NCBI GenBank assembly: GCA_013365325.1
Contig: JABVXV010000173.1
Location: 1-64,000, forward strand
DNA length: 64,000 nucleotides
Source: Dipetalonema caudispina
Taxonomy: Eukaryota; Nematoda; Chromadorea; Rhabditida; Onchocercidae
Direction: 5' to 3'
Positions 1 to 15,000 of this stretch are shown here, piece after piece. The position numbers and the translations under genes were made by a program. Numbering within the stretch: the stretch's first letter is position 1; the number at the start of each line of letters is the position of its first letter. The notes beneath the pieces are model-generated. The model saw only the letters and a list, made by a program, of their open reading frames with translations, had not been told where the DNA came from and did not search any database.

Positions 1-129
<129 letters not shown>

Positions 130-3011
130 GCATCTAGTGTTGAATTTTGAGCAATTGGTATGAAAAGGATGAAAAAGAAAAGAAAAATAATTTTTACTGA
201 GAAGGAATGTCAGCTGCATGCTGCATGCGTATAGATAAGGAGCCAACAAATAAGCTTCGAATGAAATGGCCAAATCAGTATGTCGCGAGTTTTCAAATGG
301 AGCGATATTTTTATAAAATGGTATTTTAAGTATTTATTTGTTCAAGACCTAGTAATGCAAAATTGGACTTAATTATTTATTATTCGAATCATTTAAATTT
401 AGCGGCTTCAAATTAGACAAAACTTGATAATCATTAAAAAATCTATCCAGTATCCACTTTCGTAAATCTTTCAGAAAAAAAAAAAGCAAACAAATTTTCG
501 CTCTATTTTCCATAACTTTGAGAAGTTCAAGAATAATTTATGTTAACCGTTTCTTATTTTATCAAAAGCATAGGATAATATACAAAATTCAAATATCATG
601 CATAAACTATGAAAGAGTTGTAATAATGCGACATCCGATTCATATCGATGAAATTATTTGTGATTTATGATTTTTAGAAATATTTTAATGAATATTTTTT
701 TTGTTTTCTGAAATACTGTCAAAAAATAAATAAGCAATAGCTAGTTTGTTAGGCTTGTTTTATCTTTGTCCAATCTCGTAAAAAATATACATCATTTGAA
801 AATTTTTCCTAATCATCGATATTTCTTTCCTTTTTTTAAAACAATTTATCTACGAAAAAATTTTCAACCGGTTTGTAATATCAGTTATCATCGTTTAAAA
901 TTTTTTAAAATATTTTCCATCCATCCATCCTTTTCGTATATTTTTTAATAACATTTCACATTTTTGAATTACCATTCATTGTTGTTAATTTGTTGAATTA
1001 TTGTGTGTTACAATATCTGGCTAAATTTAACTATATCATTTTCCCTTTTTTCAGTTTTCCGGTCATCCATTCTGTGTATTTTCTAATAGCATTTCGTATT
1101 TCGATTTCATCTTTCATTTTCTTCCTCTTTTTTCTTTTTTTACTCTTAAACCTTCCTCTTTCCTTCATCTTTTCCATATTTCTCATTCCTTCGTCTCTCT
1201 TTTTCATCTTCTTACATCAATTTTTCCATGACAAAATTTTATCTTTTATTTTAGGTGAAAGAAATTCGCTTATCACCTGTTTTTTGCTCTTCAAGCTCGA
1301 ATAAAAAAAAAGACACGATTCGGGTGAAATCGTGAATGAACTTACGTGGACGACGTGGACGTGACGTTACATTATTCACTTCAGAAATTACACCTGGCTA
1401 ATGTTTCACTCTTCATACAGCTATAGTGCTGTTCCTGATCTCAATTATAGATTTTTTAAAAGGTAAGAAAATTATATATATTTTATATGATATTACTTCA
1501 TTTCTCTTCTTCACTTCTTTTTTATTTCTCAAGAAACAGGATCAACTTGCCCATATCTTTTGAATATCATGAGGTCATAATATTTTACTCGCATTAATTA
1601 TTCTTGAGTGTTTATTTACTGTTGCTGAGGTCACAGTTTCTCCACTCTCTTTCAATTTGTTCTGACCTTTGCATTATTTATATCTGTGTACATATATACA
1701 TACATATATTTTCCTTATGTCATATATTTCAATGTCGTATACAAAATATTACGATCGAATTCCTCCATTATTTTTCACTCCACTTTTTTATCAAAAAAAT
1801 TTAATTCATTCTCTTTTCTCATGTTTAAAATACCTATTTTCAATTTTTAACAATTCATCATGGAAAACAACATTCTTTGCTATCTTTCCTTGTTTTTTCT
1901 TTCGTTTTTTTCCAATAAAAACATTTCAAACATAAAACAAATTTGTTCAACAAATAGAATGAGCATATATTTTCAATTAAAAAAAGAAAAAAATTAAACA
2001 AATAATCTTTCTCGTTTAATTTGATTATTTGGAAAAAAATTAAAAAAAAAAAAGAATGAATGCATACATACATTTCATGAATCAAACTTTAAAAATGTAT
2101 TATTTCAAATGAGCCATAAATCAATGAAAGGAATAAATGGGTTTGGTAGGGTTCAATTTTCATCAGATAGTTTTTTTTTTCTTTTTTTGCTTTTTCCTAT
2201 TTCAGTTTTTCTCTAGGAAATGATTAATTTCACAATTTTATCATTTCCTAGGCTTCATCATATATTCTTTTTTTCATACACAACTATTTTAAATTTTATA
2301 TCCAAGTTTTCATGATAACCTGCGCTTGACATTTCCAATTTTGATTGTATTTAAAATTTTTAAATATAATTTTTAAACTTCGAACTGTCAAATTCGAACG
2401 TTTTATTCGAAAAAAAATGTCTTGTGCTTTAATGCTTCTGTTGTTCTACTGTTAAATTTCTCAATCTTTTTTTTTCTTTAGCTTCCTGACAGTGAATTGA
2501 TTTTTGGACGGCGATTTAAAGAATTGAATCAAGCGAAAAATTAATATGTATGCGAAACAATACCTAAAAACATGGACCGAACATCAGCTACCAAATGCTT
2601 CCGGTTAATTAAACTTTGCAGTAAAATTGAGAAATAAAGTTTTCTTTTTTATAAAATAATGAGACTTCCCTCTAAAAAATAATTTAAATTATTTATTACC
2701 ATTTCTTCTCTTCAGTGCTACTTTCAGCTATGCATATTTTCAACTGAAAATTTCAAATTTGATCTTATCCATTATGAATAATTTAATAATTTATGAAAAT
2801 TAAAGTTTATTCATCTATTCCTCAAATCTGTTTTAATTTTTAATTCTTTTGTTGTCAAAAAAAAAAAAAAAAAAAAAACAAATTTGCCATTATAGACTGC
2901 TGTAAAAAATGAAGGAATGGTAAAAAAATCATAGCAATTTTGTATCGATATATTTTCCTAGCTTATAATATATTATTAGATTTAAGATTTTGATTATTTT
3001 GGTATTTATAG
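130..3011. other. T-rich upstream region without a confident gene
   Basis: Very AT-rich sequence with long T and A runs. The open frames here (for example around 990-1304) are Phe/Leu/Ile-rich products of T-rich DNA and show no family resemblance. The stretch may hold the 5' exon(s) and promoter of the TRPM gene that starts to be readable at 3012. One short ATG-initiated segment with a good donor is listed separately. Nothing else could be supported. Confidence 0.6.
1401..1462 (+). other. Possible 5' coding exon
   Basis: An ATG at 1401 opens a frame reading MFHSSYSYSAVPDLNYRFFK and ends at a consensus donor (AAAAG|GTAAGA). The phase at the donor is 2, whereas the first readable TRPM exon at 3012 needs an upstream phase of 1, so the two cannot join directly. 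Another exon would have to lie between them, or this belongs to another transcript. Only a candidate. Confidence 0.2.
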
Positions 3012-6000
3012 GTACGAAAGTTCAACATCATGACCCTTCGGCAGATGTCTTATATGCCAATATTGGTGAGCAAATGAAGCCTGGTGCTGATAAAGCAGTT
3101 AAAGATCTAGAATTAAGGTATGCAAACGACTAGATCCATTTTACATATTAATTAAATATTTACGGTTTTATCTGTTAGATATTAAAATTACCATGATTTC
3201 AATTAAACGTTATATATTTTATGTGTTAATTATTGAGAATGTATGCTGCCATTGAGCATATATCACTATCAAATGAGTAATTAATTAAATAGAATTATCA
3301 AATAATTAAATATCACTACCAAAATACAGCATGCAGGTACTAAAGTTTAAAATTCCACCATATATTACATTATTGTATCATTAATATTAAGTATTAAATG
3401 AAGTAGGAAAACTGATTCTTCATTTTAAAATAAAGATAATTATCACACTAATTATACCTAATTAGCTTTGTTTTAGATTTAGTATTATTTTGAAGTAAAT
3501 TTGTAACTTTTAGGTTGTCAAAAATTATCAATAATAAACGCATCGTGAAACGACAGGATAAGAATAAAAGGGGGAAAGCATACTAACCACTTTTTTTATT
3601 TCAAAATAATCTTTAATTTTTCCTAAATTTACTTCTTTTTTCTAAATTTTTATTCTTCATTTTTTGATCATAATTGATTTCGCTATTAGTTTAAAAATTT
3701 CAAATGTATAAATGATTTGTGTATGAAACTGTGAAATCAAAAAAGAAACTGTAAAAGAAATCAAGGACATGTGTATATATGTTGGTAATATCCGTAGATG
3801 GTATAAATTATATTTCAATCTCTTTTTTAGGATAGCGAAAACTCGAGAACGAGCAACTGGAAATGGAAATGTGACATTTGGCAATCATCGTCATCGTCAT
3901 CGAAATCCCGAAAATGGTACGTACATTTTGTTTGCTGCTTATGATTTGTAAATTTCGTACATTTATCACCGACGTATCAGTTGAAACGTTAAACTTAATT
4001 TTAAGTCTAAGTGCGATTTTTATTTAATTTAAATTTCATTACAAACAAAAGTTATTCGCTTCCAAATTTCTCCTCCCATTAATCAATACAATAGTATTTA
4101 ATAAAACTACTGATAATTACAGCACGTGGCATAATCACTGAAGTACAACATTAATAAATTTAAATGTAGATTCAAATTTTAAAATTTTCCTGTCAATTAA
4201 AATAAAAGAAGAAGTGCAACATAGTTAAGCATAGCGATAAATATTTTATTGCACACCATCATCATCATTGTTTGATATAGTAGTAAGCTACAAAAATTTT
4301 GTCCTACCGTATATCATTGTCACCGTAATCCAAATAATAGTACTGTATCTATCAATATATCGAACGATTTTTTTTCATATGATAATATGAGATTTTGAGT
4401 ACTTTAAAATTAACAATGCTGCTATGATAGATTTAATTTTTTTTCCATTTCTTTTCTCTTCATTTATATGATTCATTTGTATATTATACTTACGTAATCA
4501 ACACGTGATATTATAAGAGATATATACAGCTCACGTAAAAAAAAAAAAAAAAAAAAAAACATTATCCTATTTGTTCATTCGATAGCAAGAAGTGGTAAAT
4601 GACAGTGAAAAAAAAAAAAAAAGAAAAAACATAAAATGAAGAAAAAAGTGGCACATAAAAATTTCATCGATTATATTTAGGCATATGTAAGTCTTTGAAA
4701 TAGTTAACATTATAGGAAGTTTTTCTTTTCTTTTTTTTGAATAATTAATAATTTGTTTCTAATCTGAAAAATAACCAATAAATCAATAATAATTCATATG
4801 GAAAGAAACGTTGTCCCAATAATGAGACAATTTCTTTCTTTTTTTTTTTCTGATTTCAAATGTAACGGTTTTCCCATATCAAATGATATTATCTTTTTTA
4901 AGGATGGAAAAGAATGAAATAGAAGAGAATAGGAAAGGCCTAATAATGCTCCAATTTATTATCGATATACATACATACATACATATATACACACATACAC
5001 ACACACACATACAGACATACATACACACACACACACACATACATGCATACAAAAAGTCTCATACATAACACATATTGCATCTTTAAGATTCATTAAATCT
5101 TTCTAATATGTCAAAATTGTTATTCTCGAATGGATAAACATTCATTTCTATCATACTTCAAATTTTAGTTGTTGTTGTTTTTTTTTTTTTTTTTTTGAAT
5201 GCTATAAATTATCTATAATTTTATTTACATTCTCTTTGTATGTTGTGCGTGCATGCATGCATGCATGCATATAAGTGTATGTAAATGTATATATGCATAT
5301 TGGTATGTGTATGTGTATGTGTGTATGTGTGTGTGTGTGTATGTGTGTGTATGTTCATGCATACATAGATATATGATATTAAGTTAATAATAAATAAACT
5401 GAAGTGATAACATCATATCTTTCCTACATTTATTAAACTTTATCCGTCGCACAATAACTGTAATGCGCGACATACTAAGAATAATTATTACCATCCATTT
5501 ATCAGCAGGTGTGACAACAATACGATGTAGCACATTACTATATCATAAAGTAATAGCAACAGATACAGCAGAGCGTAGTGCATTAGTAGCAGCAGTAAGC
5601 GACAATGCCATTAACCACCAATTTATTGTTACATTTAGATGCGTTCGAATAGGGTTGGAGCCGTGGAATATTTAATATACTGCTAAGGGCGATGCATTAC
5701 GTAAGGTTAGCTACAGATGATGTTGATACTACGACACGTACACAAATTGAAGTGATTGCTACAGTTACGACTACTTCAACTACTACTACTAATTCAACAA
5801 ATATCGAAAATACAACAACCATAGTATCATCAAATGAACCTTTTGGTAATATATATATATATATATATCAATAATATCTTGCTACTATCATTTAAATCTA
5901 CATGCTTTTTTCTTAACTACACTCACACATGTCTGTCTGTCCGTTACTATCATCATTGATGTATGTATGTATGTCTGTATTTTCATTTTGTTTCTTATTT

Positions 6001-9000
6001 ATGCAGACATATCTGTCTATACACATATGTTGTATTAAACCGGAATGATTACCGGTTAAGTTAGGAATTTCTGAACATTAATAATAAAGATATCATTTTA
6101 TTATAATTTTTTCTTTTTTTATATAATTTTTTATTGAAAAAATTTTTTGCTATTGTCAATTAGAAAGAAATGTTTTTTATGTGAAGAAAAAATATGAAAA
6201 AAAAATTCCGTTTTTTTTTTTTTTTTTTCTCATTAACGAATGTTTATTTTCGTAACAAATTTATATCAAATTTTCCTAAAAAATTTCAATGAATAATTTG
6301 TTTAAAAAAAAAGGAAGAAAGAACTAAGTAAAATGTTCATAATAAAATAAATTAAATACAAATATTTTTAGTATTGCTTATTGTCATTATCAAATTTATT
6401 GTAATTCCAAGAACTGTTTTAGTTGTCCAGTAATTTCTTTGAATCATTTTAGGAATATTCATAATTGGGCAGCAAATTATTTCTAGAAATTGTTTTTTTT
6501 TCTTTTTTTCGCATGATATAATTGTTGAAATTTTGATTTTTTGAATTATTTAATTACTTGGTGAATTTTACTAAAACTTCAATAACGAGTATGGATTTGA
6601 TTATTAATTTTTAATGCCTTGTTTTTTTATAATTTTCTTTTAAAGTTTTTAGAGCTACCGCATAATGACAACAAATTAAAGCCAATCGTGAAAATGAAAA
6701 AGGAATCTGGAAATGATGCACGTCATTTTCACTTTAATGATTGGCGTGAAATGCTCGCCTTGGTTAATGCATCAAACAAAATGCGTATGAATAATTATAC
6801 AGCGCAAACGGATAAGGTAAAAATTGTTGGATTATTATCATACTAATTTACATGGAGAAATATGAGTGATAGAAATAACTTAAAACTGAACAATGATAAA
6901 TATAATGAACAGTAATGTTGAAAGGTATGTTATGGAAATTATGATAATGTTGTGGGAATAATCTATATGGCTTTGTGGAAAATTTTTATATACTAAACAT
7001 TGAATTTCTTAATATTCACCGTTCCTTTTATTGATTGTTTGTACGACTATGAAGTAAGAGTTTGCGGGACTAATTAGAATAAAACTTTATTGTGTTAGTA
7101 CTTTAACGGAGAAATAATTCATGCATAAGATGATTTTAAGCTTGTTAGTAGGTAAAATGTATTTCTTCGTGTCAGTTTTAATAAAGTGTATACGGGAGAA
7201 AATAAATGCGAAACGATGTTTAATATATAATGTCATGTTGGAAGCTTACACGTGAGATTAATTCATGGAACTGATTAGTCAGATTAGTCTTCTTCAGGAA
7301 ATAATTTCAGGATGTATCGCCGAAGTGTTTTACGTCAGGACCACCGGACGTGTGCGCAACACCAACTTCATTAACTAGTACAATGCATTTGAGAACAAGG
7401 GCTACTAGTTCTGCTGTGAGTTTGCTGTTATCGTTTGTTGTTGGATTTTTTGGTTGAATTTTGAGATTGGTTGATGTGCTGGTTATATCGAGAATTCTAA
7501 CTGGTGTAATGAAAAATTTATTTCACTCAAAATTTACAACTTTTTCCTGCATATTAACATCCATTCTCTTTTATTTGCAGTCACTGTTGCAAAATAATTG
7601 GGTAGAACAAACATTTAAAAAACGGGAATGCATCCAGTTTATACCAAGTAATCGATATCCTGACAAGTAAGTTAGTTTACAGGAATATATTTCAGGAAGA
7701 CCGGATGACTTTTTAATATTATGAATCATATAATATGAAATGCTTACTTGATCTCGTATGTGACGTGTATGTACAGATGTGGTTGTGGAAAGTTGAAACG
7801 GAACCACGTGTCAAATCGACAGTGTTCAGCATTATGGAACATTCCATCAACTGAAAGGATTCCAAATGTGGTGCGAAGCGACGAAGAAGCAGAACCGGAG
7901 ATGACTGGTTGCGAAAGTGAGGTTGGATTACCGGTAAGTATATCAAGTATTTGCTAAAGTATTACGTCGGAGTTATTTATTTTGAAATGAATTGCACCAA
8001 ATAATTTTGGAATTGGAACGATCGTCACTTTTTTATCCAATTCCAATTTTTTTCTTCGATTTTTTTGAAAAGTTTTCTTTTTCTCTTTTCTAGAAACAAC
8101 CTGCTAAGACTAGTGAGAAGTGGACGATAAGAAAGCATACAGCTTTATTTCCAACTGATGCGTATGGTACAATTGAATTTCAAGGTTAGTACATGATTGA
8201 TTATTTATAGAAGCGTTGTTATTATGATAGAACATATTGTTTGGAGCTTCAGTATTGGGATCCGATATTCGAGGTAGAATCTAAGTCTCATTCATTCTCT
8301 TTATTAATTAGCAGATCGTTATTGTTGTATTATTGACAGTTTTTATTGTTGATGAAACTAGTATTGTATTTGTAGCCAGTCATAAATAGCTTATAATTAA
8401 TGGAATGATTTATGTATAGCACTGTCTGGTTCTTCACTACGGTTAAGTGGAAATAATTTCATATGATCATTTCAGTAATTTATGAAAAATATGGCCTTGA
8501 ACAATGAGATGTGACAAGTTATGAGAACAATCATGACGAAATCTTTTCATTCTTTTCAGCAATGTGAAATTCATGACAGTGTTTCAGGCGCACCTCATCC
8601 GTATAAGGCGCAGTATTTGAGGTTGACAGTCGAATCAGATCCAGCTGATATTATGGACTTATTCGAATCGGTCTGGAACGTTCCAGCTCCAAAATTAATT
8701 ATAACAGTTCATGGGGGCATGACTGATTTTGAGTGAGATTTATGGCCTTTTAAATTGTTTTTGATTTAGAATTAGTTTGTAATACCATCTGACTTTGACT
8801 GAAAAATTTTTCACACCCGTAGCGGCGAAAGGAGCATGAAATGGATTGTGGAACCGTAGGGTAAGCAGAAATTTGCGAAAATTTATGTTAGTTTTTGTTC
8901 CAATTTACAGTTTACAACCAAAATTAGCACGAGTATTTCGTAAAGGTTTATTAAAAGCCGCGAAAACCACCGGTGCATGGATTATTACTGCAGGTAAATG

Positions 9001-12000
9001 GTTTTCGAATATTCCTCTTTGTTTAGAAAGTTGATGTATTAAAATCTCTTTCGTTGGTTTGAAACTCTGTAATAATTGATGTATTCTTTTTTTATTCTGT
9101 TTTGAATTGTGTAAGAATTGTAGATTTTGATTTTTGACAAAAACTGTAAACAATGAATTACAAATAATTCCGTAGTCTAGTAATAAAAGCAGTTTAGGTA
9201 TCAACGCTGGTGTAGTACGCCAAGTTGCTGCAGCAGTTGATGGTTCGGGTAGTGTCTCACGGGTTCGTTCCAAAATAGTCACCATTGGTATTGCTCCATG
9301 GGGTTTATTAAAGAAGAGAGACAGTCTTCTCGGACAAGTAAGTTTGAGTTTAAATTTGGCTAAATATCCATATGCTAGCTGGATTATCAGTCATTGTTGT
9401 TATGCATTCCTGATTATAGTATCTCAGATTATTCAAAAGTGATTCCATTTCAGGATGCAGTCGTTCCATATCATCCACATTCCTTCTCTCCTAAAGGACG
9501 ATTTGCTGTACTGAATAGTAGACATTCCTATTTTCTACTTGTTGATAATGGTACTGTAGGACGGTATGTTTTCACCAAATTCTTCCAGTTCATACTTAAT
9601 ACACAATTCTACTCCACTAAGGCGGGATAAAGATCTAGACAACTTCCTGCTTGATTTTCTAAATTACCGTGGGTTGTCGGTTGTACTGATGATATTGATA
9701 ATGAGTACGATAACTCAGAGAATGATTCTGTGTTGTTTAGTTATGGTGCTGATGTGATACTGAGGAAAAGACTAGAATCGTATATTTCTGAAAAACGAAC
9801 GCTTGATAACGGAACACGAAGCGTTCCGGTTGTTTGCGTTGTCTTGGAAGGTGGAACTTGTACAATTAAAGCAGTTTACGATTGCGTTTGCATGTAAGTT
9901 CACTTGTTGATTAGTTAGTTTGCTTCGTTGCCACTGATTGCGTGAGACAATCAATGACAACTGCTTAATTCTAAATGGTTTCATTTTCAAGTGTAAAAAA
10001 GTGTTGTGTTGTTAATTCAATGCAAAATGTTAATTTAAAATGTTACTTTATATAATTTCTAGTTTTATTAATTGAACTGCTTGTGTTATGAGGCTTTTTT
10101 CAATGATTAATTGCATCTTACAATTAGTACTTCAGTAGGAGGCGTACTATCTTAGATGTCCAAGTACTTCAAGTATTCCTTCTGTTAACAGGAGACAAGA
10201 AATAAAAAGTTTGAACAATATCATATTTATAGGTCACCACGAGTTCCGGTCGTTGTCTGTGATGGTAGTGGCCGAGCAGCCGATTTGTTAGCATTTGCGC
10301 ATCAATACGTGCAAGAGGATGGGTAAATTTTTTGAGCCTTTCAAATTTTTAAATAGAGCCACTAACTTTGTTTGGTCGTTTGCAATGCTCGTGACGGGTA
10401 ATGTCGACACTTCGATCATCGATGCCATCTATTCTATATTTGTAGATATCCTGAACAAACTTCCGTGATATTAGATGCAAAACCATTTTGTATGATTCAT
10501 TTATTGATTATTGACTTTCGATTATTTGAATACGCTTAACTTTAGCCAAACTAACATCGAGAAGTGTCATTTGTATTTTGTTGAAGTTTCTTAAAATATG
10601 TTCCCTATTATATTTTATCATCCTAAACTGTTGACATTCTCTCACTTGTATATGTCGAATTTCAATTTTCTTTTTTATATTCTCATTTCAGGCAGTTACC
10701 CGATGGTGTCAAGCCTCAGTTGTTTAGTTTAGTGCAATTTGTATTTGGTTATGATGTTAGCGCAGCTGAAAAGCTTCTGGAACAGTTGATGATGTGTGTT
10801 CGTCAAAGACATTTGGTCTTGTTTATTTGTCTTTGAAATGATTTTAATATTTGAATTTTGGTCATGACATTTTAAGATCAGTCGGTTTAAGAGTTGTCAA
10901 CTACTTGCCTCGACATTTCTGGTACAAAGGAAAAAAAAAAACTTTCAAACAATCTCTCCTATTTCCTGAGCCGCTACGGCCTTGAAGAAATTTGAAGTGG
11001 AACATTGAACTTTTCGCTGCTGATGGAAGGAGTGGATATAGAGTAAATATATTACGGAAGTTATTCTTTTTTTTGTACATATTTTAAATCAACATTTCAA
11101 GAACTTTTATGTTATAGATAACAGTTTTCCGTTTGGGTGAAGATCAAAAACAAGATGTCGATCACGCCATACTGACAGCTCTACTGAAAGAGCAGAATTT
11201 ATCGGCACCAGATCAGCTTGCGTTAGCATTAGCTTGGAACCGCGTTGACATAGCACGATCAGATATATTTGTGCTGGGGCAGGTCACTATTTAATTTGCT
11301 AGATTTTTTAGTGAAGTGAGAATATAAATTTGATATAAATTTCACATTTCCTTAAATCGCCAATTTTTTTCATGTTATCTGTATGGTTACCGTTGGATGA
11401 AAAATGGTATATCTTGAGGTGTTGAATGTCTTATTTCCCTTTTTATTATGACACAGAAGATGTTTCATGGTGCTGAAAATTTCTTTTGATTAACGGTCTA
11501 AGAATGGAAATTCTGTCAGCGGCCATGTAACATTTACAATGATTCCAAACAGTTAAATCATTGTAATAATGGCCAAAATGTAAAATATTGAGGATTATAA
11601 ATTTGTAGGATTGGCCAAAGGCAGCCCTTCACAATGCGATGATGGAAGCTTTAATAAATGATCGGGTTGATTTTGTTCGTTTATTGCTTGAAAATGGTGT
11701 TAGTATGGGTAACTTTTTGACCATTGGACGATTGGAAGAATTATATAACACGGTAAGTGGAAATTTTTTATGCAAAGGCAACTGACATTTTTTGTTTAAT
11801 TGTGTTTTACTTAACATAAATTATTTTGTTCAAATCAATTATTTTGTTTAGTCTGATATAACGCGGTGATTAAAGACTTATTTTTAATGGGTTAAGTTTT
11901 AGTTCCGTTTCATCTTATAAAACTTAAAAATTATGCAATCATAGAGGTTAAACCTGTAAAAAACAAGCATATGTTAATTTATTACTTGCTTACTAGTTCT

Positions 12001-15000
12001 TAATTAAGAATAGAATACTTTCTTACTAATTCTGGAAAGTTTAGGAATCAATCCCTCTTTTTTCTTTTTGCTTTCTTCACCTAATCTCATGCAATTCAAC
12101 ATTAATCAATATGCTTAGGTCGAAATTGCTATATTTGTTTTACATAAGATATGCAATGAAACAAAATATTGTTAGTGTTCTGTCAAATTTAAGGAGCAGT
12201 TAATGTGTTAAGGCATAATTTCAGGATAAAGGACCACCTAATACGCTGTTCTATGTAGTGCGAGATGTGGTTAAAATCCGCGACGGATATCGTTATCGAC
12301 TACCTCATATTGGTCTTGCAATTGAAAAACTTATGGGATATGCGTATAAATCATCGTATACAACGGAACCTTTCCGTTCTAAATATGTTCTTTATAGGAA
12401 TAAATTGAAAGTATGTAATTGCTGGTTTTCGGATCAATAATATTAGTCGTAAATTCAGAGATCTGTAACGACTTCATTTCATAGTATAGCGGGTGGTGTT
12501 CCTGCAGCTTTTTTGCTATCGAATTTCTCATACGTTTAATGTTCTGTCAGCCGACTAAAAATTATTTTTCATTGTCACTAAATTAGGGCTTGTGTAGAAG
12601 TTTTCAGTTTTCTTTTTTTTTTTGAAGTTTTCAGTTTTCTTTCCCTTTTTTTTTTAGAAATTTCGGAAACAAAACCAGGATAGTGTTCGGGACTCTTTAG
12701 CATCCGACGGTTTTGTTACACCATTGGCAAATCCGAATAACCTTGCCACGGATGCTGTTTTGGCTGCATATTCTGGAAATCGCGCATTAAGCCATCATAT
12801 ATTGTGGCGCTCAAGGCGAGATGTATGTTTCTAGAATATATGATTTCGAATTTTCAAAAGAATTTTTGCTTTATTAAATGTCATTCCCTAATTGTTTCTG
12901 CCAAAACGCACCGTTATACCTCTCGGCAGCAACATGAAGAGCACGTGGATAAATAGCTGGGTCGTTTGTATGTAATCAAGAATCTAAATTTCCAGAATCC
13001 CGCAAGTAATTTTGGAATAATAGCTCCAACGAAACCAGCTGCAGTGCAGGAAACAGTTATTGATATTGAAAATGGTAAGAATCAGTTTATAATTATATAA
13101 CGCTATGGTTGGCATTTCTGAATTTTGTTATTTTATCTCTTTTTCTTGTTATTTACATTTGGTAATTTCAGTTAATGGACTACAACAAAATTATTTCTTC
13201 CTTTACATTTCTAGAATCCTTATGTTCGGATATGGAAAAAGGTGTGGATGATTTCAAGTATCCATTTAACGAACTTCTTGTTTGGGCTGTTTTGACCAAA
13301 CGACAAGAAATGGCATTATGTATGTGGCAACATGGTGAGGAAGCAATGGCAAAGGTTCGTTTCGTTTATTGTGAGTTGATTGTAATAAAAGTTAACTGCA
13401 GAATTTGATTTCATTCATTTTCTTGTTACTATTTCTGAATGAAAACGGGCATTTTTTCCTTTTTTTGTGTTTGGCATTTGGCCAACTACTGATTAATTTC
13501 TGAGCTGTTTCGGATATTATTTACATTTCAATTTTAATTTACTGACTCTGTTAAGTTAGGTAAATGTAATGATAATGTTAAGTGTAGGTAAAATGATAAA
13601 TGTACTATTGATGAAGTTTCTGTGAGACTTTACAGGCTTTAGTAGCATGTCGATTGTATAAGAGCTTAGCAAAAGAGGCTGCAGAAGATTACCTAGAAGT
13701 CGAAATTTGTGAAGAATTAAAGAATCATGCAGAGTAAGTTTTTAATTTGATTATTTTTCCTGTTAAATTCTCTAGTTTTTTTTCTTAATTTACCGTTCAA
13801 ATCGGTTTCTATTAAAATTCTTTTTTTTTATGTAGTCGAGGATATATCAAGGATCATTTTTCATGAATGCCTTTGTAACAGAGCACTTATTATAAATTTT
13901 GAATTCGAAATATGTTCCAAAACATTTGTTGTAAAAAGCAAATGCTTCTTTGAATTTGAAATCATAAAATTTGATTCTCCAAGATTATCTATTATGATTT
14001 GGTGCTTGCTTATTAACTGAAATTTTGTGCGTTGCAACTGGATGAATTGAATGTTCCTTACACCTTCTTCCTTAGAATTTGAAGCTTATCATGTAAAGCC
14101 TGAATTCAGGCCATCTGCAGTATGTCAAAATTACATTGCTTCTTCTGAAATATTCAGATTTAAATGAATATTGTCACTTTAGTGTAGCAAATATTACTCT
14201 CTTCTTTTAAAGGGATTTCCGCAAACTTTCACTGTCTTTACTGGAACATTGCTACAATCATGACGATGCACAAACACTTCAATTGCTTACTTATGAATTA
14301 ATCAGTTGGGGGAATGAAACGTGTCTTTCGCTTGCCGTAATGGTTAATAACAAACAATTTTTGGCTCATCCATGGTAAAAATTTAGAACTTGTCTCCTTC
14401 TTTCAAAATTCTACTTTTGTAAAATGACGAATACTGTCAATAATCTAACTAGAAAATAGATGAAAAGGAAATGGTATTATCAAGCGTACATTCATTCATC
14501 GGTTGTATTTGCTTATATTCAAGAAGTCCATTACCAAGAAAATATTTGAGCGATTAGGGAGGTTATCTTTTTATATTTTTCACTAACTTCTCTGATATGT
14601 TTCAGTTGTCAAATCCTATTGGCTGATTTGTGGCATGGTGGTTTACGGATGCGTAGGTAGGAAATAATTTTGTTTTTTTTCTTTCTCTTGATTCTTTCCT
14701 TAATTTTTTCTAAAATTTTTCGGAAATTTTAGCACCTTTTTCGAACAGATAACTTCTTTATAGGTTGCAATTTTAGGTAAACATTTCATTTATCAGATTT
14801 ATATGAATTAAAAGCGTTCACATTTCACTTTTCTTCACATTGCAACGGAACTTAAAAGCATTGGAGAGGATTTCTTTTCATTTTCTTTCCCTCTTTTTGT
14901 TTCGTTAATTGGTAATAAATTTCACTGAGGATTTTCAGTCATTCCAATCTAAAAGTGTTATTTGGTTTATTCTGCCCGCTGACCATATTCTTATTGGAAT

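Noticed and set aside
990..1304. Hydrophobic open frame of 104 codons
   Set aside because: Composed of Phe/Leu/Ser/Ile from T-rich DNA, with no family resemblance and no splice or promoter support.
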